From Halorhodospira halochloris (GTDB lineage: Bacteria; Pseudomonadota; Gammaproteobacteria; Nitrococcales; Halorhodospiraceae): 64,000 nt of DNA. The notes beneath the pieces are model-generated. The model had not been told where the DNA came from, searched no databases, and saw nothing but the letters and a program-made list of their open reading frames with translations. Shown piece by piece: positions 31,324 to 42,095 of this stretch. A program made the translations under genes and the position numbers. The stretch is taken from assembly GCF_002356555.2 (NCBI RefSeq), contig NZ_AP017372.2, positions 1-64,000 of the forward strand. Direction: 5' to 3'. Position 1 is the first letter of the stretch; each line of letters opens with the position of its first letter.

Positions 31324-31474
31324 CCTATCCTCCTCTGCAGGGCTGCGCAGCTCGCTTCAAAACTGTTATGACCTCTATGCGGGCCATTATAGCCTCTATA
31401 TCAGGTTTTGAGCTATCAATAGCCGAAGTTATACTTACTATACCAATGCATGATAAATAAACGACGGCAGACAA

Positions 31475-32578
31475 ATGAACGATAATCCACTCTTAGGCTT
31501 ACATGGAATCGGCCAGAGCGTCTGGTTCGACAATATTCACCGGGGGATGCTCCCCGACGAGTTGCAGAATATGTGTCAGCGCGATGGTCTTAGTGGGATA
31601 ACTTCCAATCCGGCGATTTTTCAGAAGGCAATAGGCAGTGGCAATGACTATGATGAGGCCATTGCAGAATTGATCGCACAGGGTGAAAGCGATCCCGAGC
31701 GCATCTATGAACATCTTGCTACAAGTGACATCCGAGATGCTGCAGATGTATTGCACTCCGTATACAAACACAGTGGGGGGGCGGATGGCTTTGTCAGCAT
31801 AGAGGTCTCCCCCCGGCTAGCCGATGATGTCAGTGGTACTCTTGAGGAAGCAAAGCGGCTGCTCGAGCTCATTGACCGACCCAATGTCATGATCAAAGTA
31901 CCTGCTACAGAAGCCGGGGTGGCTGCTATAGAAGAGTTAACCGCTTCTGGAGTATCGGTCAACGCCACTCTCCTGTTCTCAACAGCACGCTATCGCCAGG
32001 TGGCTCAAGCCTACATTAAAGGCTTGCAAAGAAGAATCGATAGTGGCTCACCGATCGACGGTATAGCTTCTGTAGCTAGTCTGTTCATCAGTCGTATTGA
32101 CGCTAAAGTTGATCCACAGCTAGAGCAACACGGTGCAGATTACAATGAATTACAAGGCCAAGCTGCTATAGCCAATGCCCGCTGTGCCTACTCTATTTTT
32201 AGAGAACTGTTCCACAGCACAGAGTTCGCCGCTCTTCGGCAGCATAGCGCTAACCCACAACGCTTGTTGTGGGCAAGCACTGGAGTTAAAGGCGACAAGT
32301 ATCCTGCAACGTACTACATAGAAAACCTTGCCGGGCCCGAGACAGTAACAACCATCCCGCCGGCTACCTATGAGGCATACCGTTGCAGCGGCGATCCCGC
32401 CCCTCGTTTGCTTGAGGGAATCGATGCGGCGCCTCAGATTATCGGTAGCATCCGCACCGCCGGTGTCGAACTCGATGCTATCCTGGCGGAGTTAGAGCAG
32501 CAGGGGGTAGATGCTTTCGTTGAGGCCTACGATGCCCTGCTGCAAGACTTAAGCAACAAACTTAAGACTTTCCAATAA
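31475..32578 (+). CDS. tal: Transaldolase (long, mycobacterial/cyanobacterial type)
   Basis: Transfers dihydroxyacetone units between sugar phosphates in the non-oxidative pentose phosphate pathway. The family signatures are GQSVWFDNIHRGML, GITSNPAIFQKAI and the Schiff-base lysine in NVMIKVPATEAG; TGVKGDKYPATYYIENL follows. At 367 residues it belongs to the longer transaldolase subgroup rather than the 316-residue E. coli TalB type. It is divergent from lptM-lysA, with about 150 bases between for promoters, and is followed eight bases later by apaH. Confidence 0.93.
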   Translation: MNDNPLLGLHGIGQSVWFDNIHRGMLPDELQNMCQRDGLSGITSNPAIFQKAIGSGNDYDEAIAELIAQGESDPERIYEHLATSDIRDAADVLHSVYKHSGGADGFVSIEVSPRLADDVSGTLEEAKRLLELIDRPNVMIKVPATEAGVAAIEELTASGVSVNATLLFSTARYRQVAQAYIKGLQRRIDSGSPIDGIASVASLFISRIDAKVDPQLEQHGADYNELQGQAAIANARCAYSIFRELFHSTEFAALRQHSANPQRLLWASTGVKGDKYPATYYIENLAGPETVTTIPPATYEAYRCSGDPAPRLLEGIDAAPQIIGSIRTAGVELDAILAELEQQGVDAFVEAYDALLQDLSNKLKTFQ

Positions 32579-32586
32579 CCGAAGGG

Positions 32587-33435
32587 GTGCCGGCTTTGGC
32601 TACTTACGCGATCGGAGATATCCAGGGTTGCCGGGAGCATCTGGAACGCCTTCTTGAGAGCATAAGATTTGATCCTGCCAAGGATATCATCTGGTTTGTC
32701 GGTGACTTAGTCAATCGTGGCCCCGACTCTCTTGGGGTTTTGCGACTAGTTCGCAACCAATTACGTGAGCGAGCGATCTGTGTTATCGGCAACCATGACA
32801 TTCACTTGATGTCGGTCTGGAGTGGCCATGGTCGGCTCAAGAGCTCGGACACCCTGCGTGCCATCCTCAATGCCGATGACGCCGACGATCTAATAGACTG
32901 GTTGCGCCACCGTCCGGTTATGCACTTGGATGAAGAGCTCGGCTATGCCATGACCCATGCCGGCGTGCCTCCGGTATGGAGCGTGGCCGAGGCACAGTTG
33001 CGTGCTCTAGAGCTAGAAGAAGCGTTGCGTGGCGGGATAGCGTTTGAGGACCTTATGGATAACATCTACGGGAATCTGCCTACGCAATGGTCCGATGAGC
33101 TTACTGGCTACGACCGCCTACGCTATATCACTAACGCCTTCACTAGAATGCGCTTTACCGACTCGAGCGGTCGATTACTGTTGCGTTTTAAAGGGTCACC
33201 TAACGATGCCCCGAAAGACCATATCCCTTGGTTTATTACTCGTCAGCGGCTGCGTTCGCGACGCGATCCCATCAAGTTGCTGACTGGTCACTGGTCACGC
33301 CTAGGGCTGCACAACGAGGCGGGCCTTATCAGCATCGATACTGGTTGTCTTTGGGGCGCATCATTGACAGCAGTGCGTCTGGATGACGGCAGTGAGCAGA
33401 TAACCCGGGTAGATTGTAGCAATCTAGCGGGCTAG
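32587..33435 (+). CDS. apaH: Bis(5'-nucleosyl)-tetraphosphatase, symmetrical
   Basis: Hydrolyses Ap4A to two ADP and removes Np4 caps from RNA. Metallophosphatase motifs are GDIQGCREHLERLL, GDLVNRGPDSLGVLRLVR, GNHDIHL and the later GHWSRLGL with ISIDTGCLWG. 282 residues. GTG 32587 is drawn. TTG 32596 is an alternative that has AAGGGG at a better distance. It is probably co-transcribed with tal. Confidence 0.95.
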   Translation: MPALATYAIGDIQGCREHLERLLESIRFDPAKDIIWFVGDLVNRGPDSLGVLRLVRNQLRERAICVIGNHDIHLMSVWSGHGRLKSSDTLRAILNADDADDLIDWLRHRPVMHLDEELGYAMTHAGVPPVWSVAEAQLRALELEEALRGGIAFEDLMDNIYGNLPTQWSDELTGYDRLRYITNAFTRMRFTDSSGRLLLRFKGSPNDAPKDHIPWFITRQRLRSRRDPIKLLTGHWSRLGLHNEAGLISIDTGCLWGASLTAVRLDDGSEQITRVDCSNLAG

Positions 33436-33519
33436 CCGGCGGTGGATTCTCTTAGCCGCGCCGGTTTGAGGCGACCAAGGTAAGGATCCCCTAGGTTGTA
33501 GGTAGTCGCTTTTCTGGGA

Positions 33520-33549
33520 CGGACACGCATCATCGAAGATGCGTGTCCG
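33520..33549. terminator. Perfect hairpin between convergent apaH and kinase gene
   Basis: A 12-base perfect stem, CGGACACGCATC paired with GATGCGTGTCCG, with a six-base loop. It lies 85 bases past apaH and 60 bases past the convergent kinase gene. No T-tract follows on either strand, so factor-independent termination is uncertain. Confidence 0.5.
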
Positions 33550-33608
33550 GTTTGCAGTGGGCGAGCGGTAGCCTGCCTAGATATAGCAGGACAAAACTAC
33601 CTCATTTA

Positions 33609-34559
33609 TCACCGCCCAATCTCAATCTCCAAAGAACTACCAAAGGCCTTACTGTACCGCTCCTTGAACTGCTCACTGGTGAATGAGTGATTCTGCGTGC
33701 CACTCTGTTCGACCTTTATGGCACCCATCAAAGAGGCGATTCGACCTGTGGTTTCCCAGTCAAGATCGCGAAGCAGTCCAAAAAGCAGCCCGGCACGGAA
33801 GGCATCACCGCATCCAGTTGGATCGGCTACCTGACTGATTGGGGCTGCTGGTACATGGATGACCTTGCCACCGGTGTAGATGTGTGAACCTTCTGCACCA
33901 CGAGTAACTATTAATGCCTGAACCTTCTCCGCGATCTCCTCCAGCTTAAGATTGGTGCGCTCCATCAGCAGCTGCGACTCATAGTCATTGACTGCTACCC
34001 AGGTGGCACCATCAATAAATTCACGCAACTGATCGCCATCGAAGGCGGGCATTGCTTGGCCGGGATCGAAGATGAACGGTATGCCAGCTTCAACGAACTG
34101 TCGGGCATGCTTGACCATTCCTTCCGGTCCGTTAGGTGCTACTACGCCGACTTTTGCGCCGATGTTGGCGGGCACGTCAACCCTGTTTGCCTCGCCCATA
34201 GCACCTGGGTGAAAAGCCGTAATCTGGTTGTCGTCAATGTCGGTAGTAATATAGGCCTGAGCAGTGTAATGCTCATTAAGGGTATGGATGTAGCTCTGAT
34301 CGATACCGTAGCTCTTCATCCAATCTGTATAGGTACCGATGTCGGCGCCGACCGTAGATAGGATCTTCGGCTCCTCACCGAGCATTTTCAGGTTGTAGCC
34401 TATGTTACCGGCGCAGCCGCCGAACTCACGGCGCAGCTTCGGCACCATAAAGGAGACATTTAGTATATGCACCTGCTCAGGCAGTATGTGATTACGAAAA
34501 CGGTCAGGAAAGACCATTATGGTGTCAAAGGCTACAGAGCCACTGATTATGGCGGACAT
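33609..34559 (-). CDS. PfkB-family kinase (adenosine kinase-like)
   Basis: 316-residue ribokinase-fold enzyme. Substrate-binding GGCAGNIGYNLKMLG lies near residues 47-61, with GADIGTYTDWM next. The C-terminal PfkB signature DPTGCGDAFRAGLLFGL carries the catalytic aspartate and anion hole. The N-terminal SGSVAFDTIM pattern and GGCAGN favour adenosine kinase-like members, but sugar substrates cannot be excluded. AGGAGG lies five bases before the ATG. It follows gcvPB by only eleven bases, so it is probably the last gene of the glycine cleavage unit. Confidence 0.85.
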   Translation of the reverse strand: MSAIISGSVAFDTIMVFPDRFRNHILPEQVHILNVSFMVPKLRREFGGCAGNIGYNLKMLGEEPKILSTVGADIGTYTDWMKSYGIDQSYIHTLNEHYTAQAYITTDIDDNQITAFHPGAMGEANRVDVPANIGAKVGVVAPNGPEGMVKHARQFVEAGIPFIFDPGQAMPAFDGDQLREFIDGATWVAVNDYESQLLMERTNLKLEEIAEKVQALIVTRGAEGSHIYTGGKVIHVPAAPISQVADPTGCGDAFRAGLLFGLLRDLDWETTGRIASLMGAIKVEQSGTQNHSFTSEQFKERYSKAFGSSLEIEIGR

Positions 34560-34570
34560 AATTCCTCCTT

Positions 34571-36043
34571 TTATGAATGTTCTTCCCAGCGCAGATCCAG
34601 TTCGCGGGCGGCCTTAACGTCATCAAGTCGACGCACGGGTAAGCAATATGGCGCCCCCTTAACAAGCTCAGGGTTATCACGAGCTTCTTCGCGGATGCGC
34701 TCCATTGCCGCAACGAAACCGTCCATCTCGCCCTTGGACTCCGTCTCGGTGGGCTCTATGAGCAGCGCTTCCGGAACTAGTAGCGGGAAGTAGGTGGTAG
34801 GTGCATGATAGCCAAGGTCCAGCAGACGCTTGGCAAAATCCATCGCGTTGACACCGAACTCTTTGGCTTCGTTTTTGAGACTGACTATGAACTCATGGCT
34901 TGCCCTGCGCTCAGGGTAAGCTACCGTGAAGCCGGCTTCTCGCAAACGCATCATCAAGTAATTGGCATTCAAGGTAGAGTATTCAGCAACGCGAACCATC
35001 CCTTCCCGGCCGAGCATGCGCATGTAGACGTAAGCGCGGAGCAAAATCCCTGAGTTACCATTGTAGGTTCCAAGTCTACCGATGGTATCCGGGCAATCGT
35101 TCTCATCGAGCCAACGATACTGATCGCCATCCCGGGTTGCCCGCGGTATGGGCAGATAGGGGAGCAGACGTTCATTAACTCCTACTGCACCGGCACCTGG
35201 GCCACCACCTCCGTGCGGAGTAGAGAAGGTTTTATGCAGGTTAAGGTGAATTACATCAAAGCCCATATCACCCGGGCGAGCCTTACCTAAAATCGCATTG
35301 AGATTTGCGCCATCGTAATAGAGAAGCCCACCGGCCTCGTGAACCAGAGTGGCAATCTCCGTTATGCGGCTCTCAAAGACACCAACCGTTGAGGGATTAG
35401 TTAGCATTATGCCGGCCGTCTGTGGCCCCAATGCAGCACGCAGTGCCTCCATATCCACATCGCCATCAGCACCGGTTGGAATCTCCCGAACCTTATAGCC
35501 GCACATGGTAGCTGTTGCCGGATTGGTCCCATGAGCGGCGTCGGGAACAATGATCTCGGTGCGCTGCTCGTCGCCGCGGGCCATATGGTAGGCCCGAATC
35601 ATCGCCACCCCGGCGAATTCGCCTTGTGCTCCAGCCATGATCGAAAGTGAGACATCCTGCATGCCAGTAACTACTGCAAGCTCATTTTGAAGCTCATAGA
35701 GGCAGGCGAGAAAACCCTGGCCAGTAGAGTCCGGCGCTAAGGGGTGGCGTTCGATAAACTGCGGCAGCATGGCAAGTTTATTCGCCCCACGTGGGTTGTA
35801 CTTCATAGTACAAGAGCCGAGCGGATAGAAGTGGGTATCTATTGAGAAATTCTTTTGCGACAGCCGGGTGAAATGGCGCACCGTTTCGAGCTCGGAGACC
35901 TCCGGAAGCCTTGGTGGTTTCTGCCGACATAGATGGCGCGGCAAGCGATCAGAGCTAGCCACTGGCCGCGGTGCCTGGGCATACGCACGCCGACCAGAGC
36001 GACTGATAGAGTAAATAAGCTCGGATTGTGACTCTTCAGACAT
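34571..36043 (-). CDS. gcvPB: Glycine dehydrogenase (decarboxylating) subunit 2
   Basis: C-terminal half of the split P protein of the glycine cleavage system. The PLP-binding lysine lies in [37 protein letters not shown] and NPSTVGVFE are further conserved blocks. 490 residues. It acts with GcvPA to decarboxylate glycine and load the aminomethyl group on GcvH. AGGAGAT precedes the ATG. Order on the minus strand is gcvT-gcvH-gcvPA-gcvPB. Confidence 0.96.
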   Translation of the reverse strand: MSEESQSELIYSISRSGRRAYAQAPRPVASSDRLPRHLCRQKPPRLPEVSELETVRHFTRLSQKNFSIDTHFYPLGSCTMKYNPRGANKLAMLPQFIERHPLAPDSTGQGFLACLYELQNELAVVTGMQDVSLSIMAGAQGEFAGVAMIRAYHMARGDEQRTEIIVPDAAHGTNPATATMCGYKVREIPTGADGDVDMEALRAALGPQTAGIMLTNPSTVGVFESRITEIATLVHEAGGLLYYDGANLNAILGKARPGDMGFDVIHLNLHKTFSTPHGGGGPGAGAVGVNERLLPYLPIPRATRDGDQYRWLDENDCPDTIGRLGTYNGNSGILLRAYVYMRMLGREGMVRVAEYSTLNANYLMMRLREAGFTVAYPERRASHEFIVSLKNEAKEFGVNAMDFAKRLLDLGYHAPTTYFPLLVPEALLIEPTETESKGEMDGFVAAMERIREEARDNPELVKGAPYCLPVRRLDDVKAARELDLRWEEHS

Positions 36044-36106
36044 AACTGAGTTATCTCCTAGGGGTGTAGACTAATGGCGCAAACAATGGAAATTTCTGGA
36101 TGTGCC

Positions 36107-37465
36107 TTAGCTCAACACCTCGGCTAACGCCGCAGCGTACTGATCAACTTCCTCGTTAGTGCGAGTCTCGGTAGCGCAAACCAACAGCGCAGACCCAAGC
36201 TCTGGGTAATCACTGCTCAGGTCATAGCCGCCGAGGATGCCCCGTTCCGCGAGCCCTGCTAAGACTTGATCAACCGGCTTGGGCAGGCTCAGCGCAGCCT
36301 CATGAAAGAACGGGGTATCAAAAAGGCGTTCTACGCCTTCTATCCCAGTTAATCGGTTAACCAGCAAATTGGTCTGCTCATGGCTGGCCGCTGCGACCCT
36401 GGCTAAGCCCTCGGATCCTAGCAGGGACATATGTATTGTAGCTGCGGTAGCCATAAGACCTTGGTTAGTGCAAATGTTAGATGTAGCCTTGGAACGCCTG
36501 ATATGCTGTTCCCGAGCCTGTAAGGTCAAGGTATAACCGGTCTTGCCATCAAGATCTACGGTCTTGCCCACCACTCGTCCAGGCAATTGGCGGACATGCT
36601 CTTTGCGCGTGGTCATGAAACCAAAATAAGGGCCGCCGGAGGACATCGGAATGCCAAGGGGTTGACCCTCTCCGCAGGCGATATCGGCTCCCGCACTCCC
36701 CCATTCACCTGGCGGTGTCAGTAGCGCCAGAGTTATCGGGTTAACCACAGCTATGGCGAGGGCCTTCATGCTATGCGCCCAGTCGGTCAGAGAATCGACC
36801 TCTTCGAGGACGCCGAAGAAATTCGGCTGCGGGATTATAACCGCAGCAAAAGAATCATCCTCAAAACGCCCAAGAGCCTCGGCATCTATGCGCCCATGGG
36901 TTGCATCGAGCGGGGCATCAACCAGTTCAATACCTTGCGGAGCAACAATCGTCTCCACTACCTGACGATAGCGCGGGTGAATGGTGCGCGGGATTAGTAT
37001 CCGTTTGCTCTTGGCTTTGCGGTTAGCGCGTACCGCCATAAGCACCGCTTCAGCCAACCCGGTTGCTGCATCGTACAGCGAGGCATTGGCAGCATAGAGC
37101 CCAGTGAGTTCTGAGATCATCGTCTGGAACTCATAGATTTGCTGCAGCGTTCCCTGAGATGCCTCGGCCTGATAGGGCGTGTAGGCGCTGTAAAATTCCC
37201 CGCGCGTAGTTAGCTCCCAAACTGCTGCAGGGATATGATGATCATAAGCACCCGCCCCAACGAAGCAGATGGGTTGAGCATCAGACTGGGCGCGGGCTCG
37301 CATCAGTCGAGTTACCTCCATCTCTGTCATGCCACTTGGGATGGCATCGAGAGAGGCTCCCTTGAGCGAAGCGGGTATTTCATCGAAGAGGTCATCTATC
37401 CGCTCGACGCCGAGGGCATCAAGCATCTCCTGAACTTCTTGCTCAGTGTGCGGTACAAAAGGCAT
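36107..37465 (-). CDS. gcvPA: Glycine dehydrogenase (decarboxylating) subunit 1
   Basis: N-terminal half of the split P protein. Typical sequences are [64 protein letters not shown] and [12 protein letters not shown]. 452 residues. The split PA/PB form is common in bacteria outside the enterobacteria, which have a fused GcvP. It lies between gcvH and gcvPB. Confidence 0.96.
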   Translation of the reverse strand: MPFVPHTEQEVQEMLDALGVERIDDLFDEIPASLKGASLDAIPSGMTEMEVTRLMRARAQSDAQPICFVGAGAYDHHIPAAVWELTTRGEFYSAYTPYQAEASQGTLQQIYEFQTMISELTGLYAANASLYDAATGLAEAVLMAVRANRKAKSKRILIPRTIHPRYRQVVETIVAPQGIELVDAPLDATHGRIDAEALGRFEDDSFAAVIIPQPNFFGVLEEVDSLTDWAHSMKALAIAVVNPITLALLTPPGEWGSAGADIACGEGQPLGIPMSSGGPYFGFMTTRKEHVRQLPGRVVGKTVDLDGKTGYTLTLQAREQHIRRSKATSNICTNQGLMATAATIHMSLLGSEGLARVAAASHEQTNLLVNRLTGIEGVERLFDTPFFHEAALSLPKPVDQVLAGLAERGILGGYDLSSDYPELGSALLVCATETRTNEEVDQYAAALAEVLS

Positions 37466-37492
37466 GTCTCATTCCCGTATTAGCAAGCGGTC

Positions 37493-37885
37493 TTAACCTT
37501 CCTCAGCGACAAGTTCCTGATAGGCGCTGGCGTCTAAAAGATTATCCAACTCATTCGGGTCACTAAGCTTGACGCGCATTACCCAACCATCGCCATACGG
37601 ATCGTTATTGATTAGTTCCGGGCTGTCGGCGAGTTCTTCATTCGCTTGGACAACTTCGCCCGAGATGGGAGCATATAGGTCTGATGCTGCCTTTACCGAT
37701 TCGATTACAGCACACCCCTCTTCAGCACTGATGCTTGTTCCCTCTTCCGGGGGTTCAGCGAAGACAATGTCGCCCAAAGACTCCTGGGCGTGATCGGTAA
37801 TACCCACAGTTACATGTGCATCGTCCTCGCGACGAACCCACTCGTGATTACGGGTATATTTGAGATCTTCAGGTATCTGGCTCAT
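37493..37885 (-). CDS. gcvH: Glycine cleavage system H protein
   Basis: Lipoyl carrier that shuttles the aminomethyl intermediate. The lipoylated lysine is in [21 protein letters not shown]. The start [18 protein letters not shown] and the C-terminal [23 protein letters not shown] are typical. 130 residues. GAGGAGC lies eight bases before the ATG. Confidence 0.97.
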   Translation of the reverse strand: MSQIPEDLKYTRNHEWVRREDDAHVTVGITDHAQESLGDIVFAEPPEEGTSISAEEGCAVIESVKAASDLYAPISGEVVQANEELADSPELINNDPYGDGWVMRVKLSDPNELDNLLDASAYQELVAEEG

Positions 37886-37983
37886 GAGAAACGCTCCTCA
37901 CGGTTCTAAAATATGATTCGGTTCGGTGTAGACTAGACTAAGTCGAAGTCTGACAGACTAGGCCAAAACTGGTGCGATATGGA

Positions 37984-39066
37984 CTAAACAAGCACCTTGC
38001 CGTTGCGCACGAATACCGGCTCTACTATGCGCGCGCCTACCTCGCGGCCGCGGATGATCACGGTTGCCTGCTCTGCAGTGGTAGTGCTCGGTACTTTAGC
38101 GAGCGCAATGGGGCCGCCAACCGTCGGCGCGTGCCCACCGCTGGTGACAATACCTGCACCAGCATCGGTCCGCACCTCGTAACCGCTACGTGCTGGCGCA
38201 CGCCCCTCAACCACCAAACCTACCTGCTTCATAGCGGGCCCTGACTGGCGCTGCTGTTCGAGCGCCGTGCGGCCAATAAAGTCACGATCAGTCGGTTCCC
38301 AGGCAACCGTCCAGGCGAGCCCTGCCTCTAAAGGGGAAGTTCGCTCATCCATCTCATTGCCATTAAGATTGAGTCCCGCTTCTAACCGCAGGCTATCTCT
38401 AGCCCCTAAGCCGCAGGGCTGTGCTCCTTGTTCAATGAGCGACTGCCACAGTTGGGAAGCGTCCGCAGCTGGTAGCGCGATTTCAAACCCGTCCTCACCA
38501 GTGTATCCGGTACGGCCGAAGAAGTAATCACCCAGGTTAGCGCTAGCAAATAGCTTAAGCTCGAGTACTCCCTGCGCTTCTTCACCAAAGATAGCTTCTA
38601 CCGCGGTAGCGGCTTGGGGCCCCTGGATAGCTATTAGTGCCAGCTCATCACGTGGTCTGACTTCAACAGATTCGCGCGCTGCCTCGCTCTGCAGGATCTC
38701 CATGACCCTCTCGCGGGTAGCCGCATTGGAGATTATTCGGTAGCTGTCAGAACCACAGTGGTAAACGATCAAATCGTCTATCACACCACCCTGCTCATTA
38801 AGCAGACAGCTGTATAACGCTTTCCCCTGCTTGCCGTCCAATTTGGCCACATCGTTGGCGAGTAGCCGGCGCAGCAGGCTGCGCGCTCCCCCGCTGAGGT
38901 CGGTTATAACCATGTGGGAGACGTCGAACAAGCCAGCCTTATCGCGCACGGCATGGTGCTCATTCAACTGTGAACCATAGTGCAATGGCAGAGCCCAGCC
39001 ATGGTAATCGACCATACGGGCGCCATTGGCCTGATGTATATCATAGAGCGGAGTACGTTGCGACAT
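37984..39066 (-). CDS. gcvT: Glycine cleavage system aminomethyltransferase T
   Basis: Transfers the methylene group from lipoyl-GcvH to tetrahydrofolate. [33 protein letters not shown] is the standard N-terminus, so the start is ATG 39066 (360 residues). The open frame extends 66 codons further upstream, but that part is translated from the intergenic hairpin element. The conserved [28 protein letters not shown] and [17 protein letters not shown] blocks are present. It heads the gcvT-H-PA-PB unit. I see no glycine riboswitch in the upstream 120 bases. Confidence 0.96.
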   Translation of the reverse strand: MSQRTPLYDIHQANGARMVDYHGWALPLHYGSQLNEHHAVRDKAGLFDVSHMVITDLSGGARSLLRRLLANDVAKLDGKQGKALYSCLLNEQGGVIDDLIVYHCGSDSYRIISNAATRERVMEILQSEAARESVEVRPRDELALIAIQGPQAATAVEAIFGEEAQGVLELKLFASANLGDYFFGRTGYTGEDGFEIALPAADASQLWQSLIEQGAQPCGLGARDSLRLEAGLNLNGNEMDERTSPLEAGLAWTVAWEPTDRDFIGRTALEQQRQSGPAMKQVGLVVEGRAPARSGYEVRTDAGAGIVTSGGHAPTVGGPIALAKVPSTTTAEQATVIIRGREVGARIVEPVFVRNGKVLV

Positions 39067-39170
39067 TTTTGCTATCGTGTCCGAGGGTAAGCGGGATACT
39101 ATACGCACTTTTGGGGCCAAATAACAAATCTTGCCGCCATAATCTCTACCACCCTGGCTATACCTGCTCT

Positions 39171-39341
39171 CTTTAAGGAGACCTCTCAAACTTCTCCCGG
39201 CGCCATTAGCTACCCCGGTGTGGAGGACGCCGTGCATCCCATCTCTGGCCTCTAGAGGCCTCATGGCACAACCCCTGGCGCTAAGACCTTCACACCTGGG
39301 TAGCTAATGGCGCCGGGGGAGGATTAAGAGACGCCCTTAAG
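39171..39341. repeat. Dispersed hairpin element, copy B
   Basis: The inner arms pair closely: CTCCCGGCGCCATTAGCTAC on the left (39194-39213), and the reverse complement of the segment ending near 39321 on the right. Less perfect pairing extends outward to about 39171 and 39341 (CTTTAAGG against CCTTAAG). The core (GTGTGGAGGACGCCGTGCAT, then CCCCTGGCGCTAAGACC) matches copy A in the same orientation. It fills the gap between fbpB and gcvT and reaches the fbpB stop at 39337, where it may end fbpB transcription. Confidence 0.85.
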
Positions 39342-41001
39342 TTGCCCTTGCAGAACCACGCACTAGCAGGATAACCGGCAGTAGGCCAACTATTACCAAG
39401 GTTATCGCAGGAAGCGCTGCGCGCTCCCACTGCCCCTCAAAGGTCATCTCAAATATTCGTATTGCCAGCGTATCCCAACCGAACGGACGCAGCAATAAAG
39501 TCGCCGGCATCTCTTTCATAACATCAACACCGACGAGCAAAAGAGCGGTAAGGAGCCCAGGGGTCAGGATAGGTACGTATACTCTCTTGATTACCTCTCG
39601 CTCCGTAGCTCCGAGGCTACGCGCAGCATCACGCAGTTCGGGACGGATACGCTCAAAACTGCTATCTACAGCACCAAAAGCTACAGCCATGAACCTTATC
39701 ACGTAAGCTAGAATCAGGGCGCCTACGCTGCCGGCAAGAAATGTAGTGCCCAATCCTCCCCACGGTTCAATGAGCGCGGCCAGAGAGTGGTCGATCCAGG
39801 TCAAGGTCAGCATTATGCCTACAGCGAGAACCGAACCGGGCAAAGCGTACCCGAGGGTCGATGCAGTTACTGCTCTACGGGTGATCGTATCGGGCTGAAC
39901 GCGTCTAGCGTAGGCGAGAAGAAGGGCTATTAGTACAGTTAGCACGGCAGCTATTGCGCCGAGGGTAACGGTGTTGCGGATGATGCCAAAGTAAGCCGGA
40001 TCAAAACTATCGATTTCGCTAGCTGCCCAGATTAGCAATTGGATCATCGGCAAAACGAAACCAAGCAACAGTACCGTGCTCGCTGCCGCAGTAGCCGCCC
40101 AGCGCCGCCAACCGCGCAGATAGATACGTTCGACATAGCGAGTAGTAGCGCCTTGATCAAACCGAGCCCGACCTCTTGCCCGGCGCTCGATCCAAAGACC
40201 GGTCAGGACTATCAACAACAAAATGGCGGCAAGCTGTGCAGCCGCCTCTATGCTGTAGAACCCGAACCAAGCGCGATAGATAGCGGTGGTGAAAGTCTGG
40301 AAATTAAAGATTGAGACGGCGCCGAAGTCAGCTAGTGTCTCCATTAGTGCTAAGGCTGTACCCGCTGCAATCGCCGGCCTTGCCATAGGTAAAGCAACCC
40401 GACCGAACGCCGCCCAAGGACCAAGACCTTGAATTCTTGCCGCCTCCAGAGGGGTGCGCCCCTGCGCTAAGAAGGCGGCACGGGTAAGCATATACACATA
40501 GGGATAGAAAACTAGGGCCATGACCAGCACTACACCGGGTGCCGAACGCACCGGCGGGAGTTGGAATTCAGGCCCAAATATATCGCGCAGAGAGGTTTGT
40601 AACGGCCCTGAGTATTCGAAGAAACCTACGAATACGAAAGCGAGGACATAAGCAGGCACGGCTAGGGGCAGCATAAGGGCCCAATCGAAAAACTTACGCC
40701 CGGGAAACTCGCAGACTGCGGTCAGCCAAGCCAACCCCACACCTATGAACATAACCGCAAAGCCAACACCAAAGATCAAAATCGCGGTGTTGCGCAATAT
40801 CTGCGGCAAAAGGGTATTGGCGAGATGGTTCCATATCTCGTACTCAGGGTTTACCCAGGAGATTATGGTGACCATGATTGGGCCGAACATAACGACCCCG
40901 ACGGCTATGGCAAACAACCGCCAGGGTCCAATGCGCTGCCAATATTGGCGCAGCCACGCTGCTCCGTCACGCTTTTGCATGCTTGTGGGCGTGCTGCTCA
41001 C
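39337..41001 (-). CDS. fbpB: Ferric iron ABC transporter permease (fused, FbpB type)
   Basis: 554-residue inner-membrane permease made of two tandem BinPDT domains with about twelve hydrophobic helices. Each half has an EAA-type loop: EAARIQGLGPWAAFGRVALP and DAARSLGATEREVIKRVYVP. This is the FbpB/SfuB architecture for Fe3+ uptake. The start is GTG, nine bases after fbpA. No ATPase gene (fbpC) is nearby; the next gene downstream is gcvT, beyond a hairpin element. Confidence 0.92.
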   Translation of the reverse strand: MSSTPTSMQKRDGAAWLRQYWQRIGPWRLFAIAVGVVMFGPIMVTIISWVNPEYEIWNHLANTLLPQILRNTAILIFGVGFAVMFIGVGLAWLTAVCEFPGRKFFDWALMLPLAVPAYVLAFVFVGFFEYSGPLQTSLRDIFGPEFQLPPVRSAPGVVLVMALVFYPYVYMLTRAAFLAQGRTPLEAARIQGLGPWAAFGRVALPMARPAIAAGTALALMETLADFGAVSIFNFQTFTTAIYRAWFGFYSIEAAAQLAAILLLIVLTGLWIERRARGRARFDQGATTRYVERIYLRGWRRWAATAAASTVLLLGFVLPMIQLLIWAASEIDSFDPAYFGIIRNTVTLGAIAAVLTVLIALLLAYARRVQPDTITRRAVTASTLGYALPGSVLAVGIMLTLTWIDHSLAALIEPWGGLGTTFLAGSVGALILAYVIRFMAVAFGAVDSSFERIRPELRDAARSLGATEREVIKRVYVPILTPGLLTALLLVGVDVMKEMPATLLLRPFGWDTLAIRIFEMTFEGQWERAALPAITLVIVGLLPVILLVRGSARAT

Positions 41002-41010
41002 CAGCCCAGC

Positions 41011-42033
41011 CTAGCGGTATCCGGCACGATCCATGAGCATGGTTGCTTCACGCTGTAATCGACCAGCCTCGCTAACGTTGATGGTGTCCTCTTTGAATTC
41101 TCCCCACTCGGCGACTATAGGGTCGAGATCAACGCCCTCAGCAGCTGGGTACTCCAGATTTAGAGCGGCAAAACTCTCCTGTGCCTCATCACCGGCGAGC
41201 CATTCTATCAACTCTTGAGCCAGTTCTGGGTTGGAGGCATGGCGGGTTACACCAGCTCCAGAGACGTTAACGTGGACCCCACGCTCATCCTGATTGGGCC
41301 AAAACACCTCCACTGGATAATCCGGGTCATCGCGCAATAGACGGCCGAGATAGTAGGTGTTAACAATACCAACATCGCACTGCCCAGCCTCAATGGCCTC
41401 TATCACCGATGTATCGTTGGAGAAAGGATCAGTGGCAAGATTGGCAACCCAGCCCTCAACAACGTCTGTTGTATCTTCCTCACCTAGGTGATGCAGGAGC
41501 ATAGCCACTAAAGATTGGTTATACACTTTTTGTGAGGTGCGGAGACAGAGCCGGTCCTGCCACTTCTCATCGGCAAGCCCCTCGTAAGTATTGAGCTCGT
41601 CAGGATCGACGCGATCCGGGCTATATACTATGGTTCGAGCGCGGACTGACAATCCAAACCAGCGGTCTTCGGGGTCGCGCAGGTGTTCTGGTATGCGCTC
41701 GCCTAATTGCGGTGATTCAATGGGTTTGAGCAGATCGTTGGTCGCGGCCTGATAAAGGTTGCCAGCATCAACCGTCATCAGAACGTCTGCAGGGGTACGT
41801 TCACCTTCGGCACGGAGGCGCTCCATCAAGGGGCCAGCCTCATCCGTTACATAACGCACTGAGATGCCGGTATCTTCACTAAATTTCTCGAAGATAGGCT
41901 TGATGAGGTGCTCTTGGCGGGCTGAGTAGACGGTTATTTCATCATCTGCTACATCTGCACACCCGATGAAAGAGGTTGCTCCAACAGCTATAAGCGCAAG
42001 TCCTACTTGTGAAACAATGGTGTTCCTAGACAT
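41011..42033 (-). CDS. fbpA: Ferric iron ABC transporter substrate-binding protein (FbpA type)
   Basis: Periplasmic Fe3+-binding protein. An N-terminal export signal ends in a lipobox-like FIGC, so it may be lipid-anchored. The mature part opens ITVYSARQEHLIKPIFEKFSEDTGI. The adjacent tyrosines of VGIVNTYYLGRLLRD match the iron ligands of the family. ATG 42033 has AAGAGGG at a proper distance and gives 340 residues; the open frame begins six codons earlier. A Fur-box-like sequence stands immediately upstream. Confidence 0.92.
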   Translation of the reverse strand: MSRNTIVSQVGLALIAVGATSFIGCADVADDEITVYSARQEHLIKPIFEKFSEDTGISVRYVTDEAGPLMERLRAEGERTPADVLMTVDAGNLYQAATNDLLKPIESPQLGERIPEHLRDPEDRWFGLSVRARTIVYSPDRVDPDELNTYEGLADEKWQDRLCLRTSQKVYNQSLVAMLLHHLGEEDTTDVVEGWVANLATDPFSNDTSVIEAIEAGQCDVGIVNTYYLGRLLRDDPDYPVEVFWPNQDERGVHVNVSGAGVTRHASNPELAQELIEWLAGDEAQESFAALNLEYPAAEGVDLDPIVAEWGEFKEDTINVSEAGRLQREATMLMDRAGYR

Positions 42034-42076
42034 TGATGGCCCTCTTGGCAAAATAGCTCTGCTTCGGTCCGGTTAT

Positions 42077-42095
42077 GATAATGATTCTTGTTTAT
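42077..42095 (-). promoter_or_regulatory. Putative Fur box upstream of fbpA
   Basis: GATAATGATTCTTGTTTAT, read on the plus strand. The left half matches the Fur consensus GATAATGAT exactly and 12 of 19 positions match overall. It lies about 45 bases before the fbpA start. Regulation of a ferric uptake gene by Fur is expected biologically, but the right half-site is weak. Confidence 0.55.

Noticed and set aside
39067-39190. Possible glycine riboswitch upstream of gcvT
   Set aside because: The minus-strand leader lacks the conserved glycine-aptamer core; the structure present is the hairpin element.
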